Origin: Dechloromonas sp.
GTDB lineage: Bacteria > Pseudomonadota > Gammaproteobacteria > Burkholderiales > Rhodocyclaceae
Direction: 5' to 3'
Assembly: GCA_017302355.1 (NCBI GenBank)
Contig: JAFLDQ010000157.1
Coordinates: forward strand, 1 to 8,088
DNA length: 8,088 bases
In this document: piece after piece, positions 5,480 to 8,088 of the stretch
Layout: each line of letters begins with the position of its first letter
Numbering within the stretch: the stretch's first letter is position 1
The notes under the pieces: generated by a model
Databases searched by the model: none
What the model saw: the letters and a program-made list of their open reading frames with translations, nothing else
What the model was told of the DNA's origin: nothing
Program-made: the position numbers and the translations under genes

Positions 5480-7729
5480 TCAGTCCTCGGCGGCGCGCGC
5501 CTCACGAACGCTCTGGCGATTGCCGACCCGGTCCAGGAAAGCGGTGAGCACCGGCCAGCGGCCGAGATCGAGGTCGGCTGCGTCGCTCCAGGCGAGTACG
5601 GCAAACAGGTAGGCATCGGCCACCGTGAACCGCTCGCCGACCAGGTAATCGCGCTCCCCGAGCGATGCGGCGACATAGCCGAGCCGGGCGGCGAGATCGT
5701 CCCTGATCCGATGAGCATAGGAGTCGGGCGTTTCGGGGGAGAGCAGCGGAATGAAGCGCTTGTGCAGTTCCGAACTGGTGAAGGCGAGCCACTCCTGGAG
5801 GCGGTAACGCTCGCGAGTGAACGGCTGTGGCGCGAGCCCGCTCTCGGGCACCCGGTCGGCGATGTACTGGACGATCGCCGGGACTTCGGTGAGCACGCTG
5901 CCGTCTTCGAGTTCGAGCGCAGGCACGTAGCCTTTCGGGTTGATCGCCCGGAAGTCGCTCCCGTCGGCAAGGCGGTTTTCACGGAGGTCGACGCGGATGA
6001 GGTCGAAATCGAGGCCGGCCTCGCGCAGCGCGATGTGCGTGGCCAGCGAACTGGTCCCCGGAGCGAAGTAGAGCTTCACTTCGAAGCTCCCGGGAACCGC
6101 GTCCGACGCCGCAGCCGACCATTGTTCCACTCCTGGAGACAATGGCAGCCGGGTCACCGCAACGTTCAGGAAGCCCCGGTGGTCCGCGTAGGCGAACGCC
6201 GAGTCGTTGGCGAAGAAATACAGGAAACCCGGCTCGATGATCTCGATTTCGCAGCCGTCAGGGGTGGCGATCAGGCTACTCTCGTCGTCGATCCGTGCGA
6301 CCCCGCTGATCGCGCTCTCGACCAGGCCCGTGAGCATGTTTTCCGAAGCGGGATTGCTGGCTTCGAGATCGGGCAGCGGATGGACGGCGGCGACCAGCGA
6401 CAACCACGGTCGCCCTTCGAGCCTCCTGCTTCCCTCGGTCAGGTGCTGAAGCCAGCCATCCGATTCGTAGCCGTCGGCACTTGCCGGAACGTCCCGGTCG
6501 AGCCACGTCCCGCTGGCCGCGATGCGATACCTTTCGCCGGCGTCCACTTCGATTCCCGAAGCGTTCCACCATTTGTCGGCATGGACCGGGAATCTCGTCG
6601 TGCCGTCGACCGGCAGCTTGCGGAACGGCAGTTCCTCGCGCTCTGGTTGCAGTTGCTCGTCGAACTGGAGATTGTTCTCCTGAAAGAAGTCGGCGCAGGC
6701 CGGAAGGCGCTCGAGCGCTTTCGGCCGATAGTCGGGGCGTTCGCGCAGCCGATGGAGGACGCTTTCGTGCAACTCTGCTTCCTCGGGGATGCGGCGTTCC
6801 TTCTTCGGGCGCGATCTCCAGATCGGTCCGCGTGTTTCCTCGTGGCGGTCCGCGAAGCGGTCGGGTTCGAGCGGTGCGTCGATCTGGTCCGGCATCAGCC
6901 TGAGCCCGGCGTCGAGGGCGTTCACCTCGCCGATCATCCATTCGAGCGCGACGTCCGAGAGACCCCCGCGCTCGTATCCGCCGCCGATGTCGGCATGAGC
7001 CCCCGCGAACCACACCTGCCGGACGCCTTTGCGTCCGGCCCACAGGGCCGGGACGAAATCGGCGCGTTCCTCGTCGATCGCCAGTGCCTGGCGTCCGTGC
7101 TCGACTCGTGGACTGAGTTCGCGGTCGCTGAACCGCATCAGCCCCAGCTCCTCCCGGTCGACGAGGCGAAGCCCGTTGAATTCGGGTACCCCGTTCTCCC
7201 CGACGGTGTCCCAGACGCCGATCAGGCGGATCGGCGACTCGTCGTGGTACCGCCAGAAGCGAGGGCCGCGCTTGAGTCCGTGGCCTTCCTTGTACTTAAG
7301 CCAGATTCTCTCGGCGTTGTCGGCCGAGTCGTCGTCGTCTGCCTCGGGAGCGGGTATCAGGCCAGAGCGCGCGATGAAGGCGCCAAGCGTTCGCGCCGCC
7401 CAGGCCCCGCGCGAGAAGCCGAAGATCCAGATCTTGTCGCCGCGCCGGTAGACCTGGGAAACCAGCAGATAGGCGTCGATCACGCGGTCGTGCAGAGTAA
7501 TCCCGTGCGTGCGTCCGAGCAGGCCGTGCAGACGGCCGCCCCTGCCGATCCCCTGCAGATAATAGCCGAGCACCTCGTCGCTGCGGCGGACGAGATACGA
7601 GCGGATCGGTCCGCTTTCCTCGACCCGCTGCTCTTCGCCAGGCAACAGTCCGAACAGCCGGTAGACGTTGGTCTGCTCGCCCGGGTTGTTCCATGTGCCG
7701 TCCAGGCACACGACAATCTGTCTGCTCAT
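5480..7729 (-). CDS. fusion protein: DUF2235 alpha/beta-hydrolase (Tle1-like) + PA-IL-like beta-sandwich + beta-class glutathione S-transferase
   Basis: A 749-residue protein in one open frame. Residues 1-300 are a DUF2235 hydrolase: CLDGTWNNPGEQTNVYRL (8-25), nucleophile elbow FGFSRGAWAART with Ser106, GVWDTVGENG with Asp174, and FAGAHADIGGGY with His245. The likely triad is Ser106-Asp174-His245; this fold includes Tle1-type phospholipases. Residues about 374-528 resemble the PA-IL (LecA) beta-sandwich: VDAGERYRIAASGTW and, near the end, FFANDSAFAYADHRGFLNVAVTRL, similar to the LecA segment with its sugar/calcium residues. After a linker (529-550), residues 551-749 form a full GST of 199 aa. 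It is close to E. coli GstA (201 aa) and includes INPKGYVPALELEDG, SELHKRFIPL and FTVADAYLFAVLAW. GstA His106 is matched by His656, and the catalytic Cys10 position is Ser560. The start at 7727-7729 is set by AGGAG 5 nt upstream and by the family start MSRQIVVCLDGTWN. No signal peptide or membrane helix is seen. Substrate and role are unknown; T6SS genes are not visible nearby. Confidence 0.9.
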   Translation of the reverse strand: MSRQIVVCLDGTWNNPGEQTNVYRLFGLLPGEEQRVEESGPIRSYLVRRSDEVLGYYLQGIGRGGRLHGLLGRTHGITLHDRVIDAYLLVSQVYRRGDKIWIFGFSRGAWAARTLGAFIARSGLIPAPEADDDDSADNAERIWLKYKEGHGLKRGPRFWRYHDESPIRLIGVWDTVGENGVPEFNGLRLVDREELGLMRFSDRELSPRVEHGRQALAIDEERADFVPALWAGRKGVRQVWFAGAHADIGGGYERGGLSDVALEWMIGEVNALDAGLRLMPDQIDAPLEPDRFADRHEETRGPIWRSRPKKERRIPEEAELHESVLHRLRERPDYRPKALERLPACADFFQENNLQFDEQLQPEREELPFRKLPVDGTTRFPVHADKWWNASGIEVDAGERYRIAASGTWLDRDVPASADGYESDGWLQHLTEGSRRLEGRPWLSLVAAVHPLPDLEASNPASENMLTGLVESAISGVARIDDESSLIATPDGCEIEIIEPGFLYFFANDSAFAYADHRGFLNVAVTRLPLSPGVEQWSAAASDAVPGSFEVKLYFAPGTSSLATHIALREAGLDFDLIRVDLRENRLADGSDFRAINPKGYVPALELEDGSVLTEVPAIVQYIADRVPESGLAPQPFTRERYRLQEWLAFTSSELHKRFIPLLSPETPDSYAHRIRDDLAARLGYVAASLGERDYLVGERFTVADAYLFAVLAWSDAADLDLGRWPVLTAFLDRVGNRQSVREARAAED
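6077..6091 (-). promoter_or_regulatory. possible internal translation start for the GST domain
   Basis: Within the fusion gene the codon for Val551 is GTG (6077-6079), preceded on the minus strand by GGGAG (6087-6091) with a 7-nt gap. The product from here would be 199 residues beginning VKLYFAPG, lining up residue for residue with the natural start MKLFYKPG of E. coli GstA. A start codon, a ribosome site and the exact family N-terminus coinciding by chance is unlikely. The spacer encoding residues 529-550 may be a former intergenic stretch that is now translated. Either free GST is still made, or this is a relic of the pre-fusion gene. Confidence 0.5.
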
Positions 7730-7734
7730 CTCTT

Positions 7735-7739
7735 CTCCT
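7735..7739 (-). promoter_or_regulatory. Shine-Dalgarno of the DUF2235-GST gene
   Basis: AGGAG on the minus strand, 5 nt before the ATG at 7727-7729. It decides the start in favour of MSRQIVVCLDG and against the in-frame extension to 7876, whose extra 49 residues are Arg/Gly-rich and unlike the family. Confidence 0.75.
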
Positions 7740-7805
7740 GGCCTCCTCGACTGCGGCTCCCGCTCCGTTGCCGCAACCACTCCGCGTCCCGGACGCAAAG
7801 TGCGA

Positions 7806-7834
7806 AGCATACCGCGCTCGCTCCGGCGTGACCA
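7806..7834 (-). promoter_or_regulatory. candidate promoter of the DUF2235-GST gene
   Basis: On the minus strand TATGCT (7806-7811) lies 17 nt downstream of TGGTCA (7829-7834), each matching 4 of 6 consensus positions. Transcription would start near 7799, giving a leader of about 70 nt. The sequence between is very GC-rich, so this would be a weak promoter or one needing help. The gene is divergent from the transposase at the right edge. Confidence 0.3.
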
Positions 7835-7928
7835 TCCATCGCTGCGCTCAGCGCCTTTGGCAACCACCCCCGGCACTGCAAGTCAATTACCACGACCTCT
7901 GGTTAACGGAATGATCCGCGGCTCGTAC

Positions 7929-7946
7929 GCAGGCAAATCAGCCTGC
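7929..7946. repeat. 6-bp hairpin GCAGGC/GCCTGC
   Basis: GCAGGC (7929-7934), AAATCA loop, GCCTGC (7941-7946), perfect arms. It lies between the divergent hydrolase-GST and transposase genes. It could be a structure near the IS end or a protein site; no T-run follows directly. Confidence 0.35.
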
Positions 7947-7954
7947 CGATTTCG

Positions 7955-7992
7955 ACAATATGTGCTCGTTAATTATTAACTTGAACAATATG
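7955..7992. repeat. direct repeat ACAATATG flanking a 13-bp palindrome
   Basis: ACAATATG occurs at 7955-7962 and 7985-7992, 30 bp apart, inside similar 12-mers (TTCGACAATATG and TTGAACAATATG). Between them GTTAAT-T-ATTAAC (7968-7980) is a perfect palindrome. The set immediately precedes and overlaps the transposase promoter, so it may be transposase-binding sequence near the IS end or an operator. Confidence 0.45.
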
Positions 7993-8009
7993 CCGAATAC
8001 AGCTATGCT
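7981..8009 (+). promoter_or_regulatory. promoter of the transposase gene, possibly giving a leaderless mRNA
   Basis: TTGAAC (7981-7986) and TATGCT (8004-8009) with a 17-nt spacer. The ATG at 8016 begins 7 nt after the -10, about where transcription would start, and no Shine-Dalgarno precedes it (GGGCCA). The mRNA may therefore have little or no leader, a plausible way to keep transposase expression low. Confidence 0.45.
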
Positions 8010-8015
8010 GGGCCA

Positions 8016-8088
8016 ATGGCATCTACCGATGGCGATATTGAGCAGCGGTACCGACTTTTGTCGAGCCGGCTGGATGAACGTCAGCGTC
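8016..8088 (+). CDS. putative ISAzo13-family transposase, N-terminal 24 residues only
   Basis: The frame opens at ATG 8016-8018 and runs off the right edge: MASTDGDIEQRYRLLSSRLDER and on. The pattern I-x-x-R-Y-x-x-L-x-x-x-L-D-E-R-x-R is how ISAzo13-family (formerly ISNCY) transposases begin, before a helix-turn-helix. Only 24 codons are visible, so the catalytic domain cannot be checked. The AT-rich repeat-bearing leader supports an IS. It could also be another small DNA-binding protein. Confidence 0.55.
   Translation, partial: MASTDGDIEQRYRLLSSRLDERQR

Larger units (their letters stand above)
7929..8088 (+). mobile_element. left end of a probable insertion sequence (ISAzo13-like), partial
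   Basis: The base composition turns from GC-rich to AT-rich from about 7875 onward, and short repeats cluster just before a putative transposase start at 8016. The right end is outside the window, so the terminal inverted repeats cannot be paired and the true left boundary is not known; 7929 is only the first repeat seen (likely boundary somewhere in 7870-7955). If real, the element inserted upstream of the hydrolase-GST gene, leaving its own promoter firing outward in the opposite direction. Confidence 0.4.

Noticed and set aside
4770..5612. 280-codon plus-strand open frame crossing the intergenic region
   Set aside because: Arg/Ser/Pro-rich, overlaps the 3' end of the GST on the other strand, contains the hairpins, and has no recognisable domain.
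5480..7729. Calling the fusion protein a type VI secretion lipase effector
   Set aside because: DUF2235 includes Tle1, but no VgrG, PAAR, adaptor or immunity gene is visible here, and a C-terminal cytosolic-type GST is not expected on a secreted effector.
5711..7831. 706-codon plus-strand open frame
   Set aside because: Antisense to the DUF2235-GST gene, whose minus-strand motifs are unambiguous.
7730..7876. Longer start of the DUF2235-GST gene at 7876
   Set aside because: Adds 49 Arg/Gly-rich residues; AGGAG lies 5 nt before the internal ATG that gives the family N-terminus.

Overview
The window comes from a high-GC proteobacterium. The gene content and order (a PsrA/FadP-type TetR regulator, FadE, a FadI-like thiolase and a FadJ-like multifunctional protein in a row, plus the start of what looks like an ISAzo13-type transposase) suggest a betaproteobacterium, perhaps of the Rhodocyclales (Azoarcus, Thauera, Accumulibacter relatives). 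This placement is inferred from protein resemblance alone.

Left block (about 1-4740, all on the minus strand, so read from right to left): a promoter with candidate operators at 4677-4737 drives a TetR-family regulator. It is followed 31 nt later by fadE (membrane-anchored acyl-CoA dehydrogenase), 85 nt later by a thiolase, and then, with a 1-nt stop/start overlap, by the 5' end of a FadJ-like enoyl-CoA hydratase/3-hydroxyacyl-CoA dehydrogenase cut by the window edge. Together they supply all the enzymatic steps of the fatty acid beta-oxidation cycle after acyl-CoA formation, under a regulator that probably senses acyl-CoA or free fatty acid.

Middle (about 4738-5479): roughly 740 nt with no convincing gene. 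It holds two strong adjacent hairpins that look like a degenerate REP/mosaic repeat, a 6-bp hairpin, and one weak minus-strand reading frame that may be decayed coding sequence.

Right block (5480-7729, minus strand): the most unusual gene of the window. It is one uninterrupted 749-codon frame joining a DUF2235 alpha/beta-hydrolase (Tle1-like lipase fold, GFSRG nucleophile elbow), a PA-IL/LecA-like beta-sandwich, and a complete beta-class glutathione S-transferase closely resembling E. coli GstA. The junction falls exactly on the residue matching GstA Met1, that codon is GTG, and a Shine-Dalgarno-like GGGAG lies 7 nt upstream. This suggests two formerly separate genes that became fused, or an internal start that still makes free GST. 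The GST has Ser where GstA has Cys10 but keeps His106.

Right edge (about 7880-8088): a more AT-rich segment with short direct and inverted repeats and a plus-strand promoter leads into the first 24 codons of a putative ISAzo13-family transposase, diverging from the hydrolase-GST gene.
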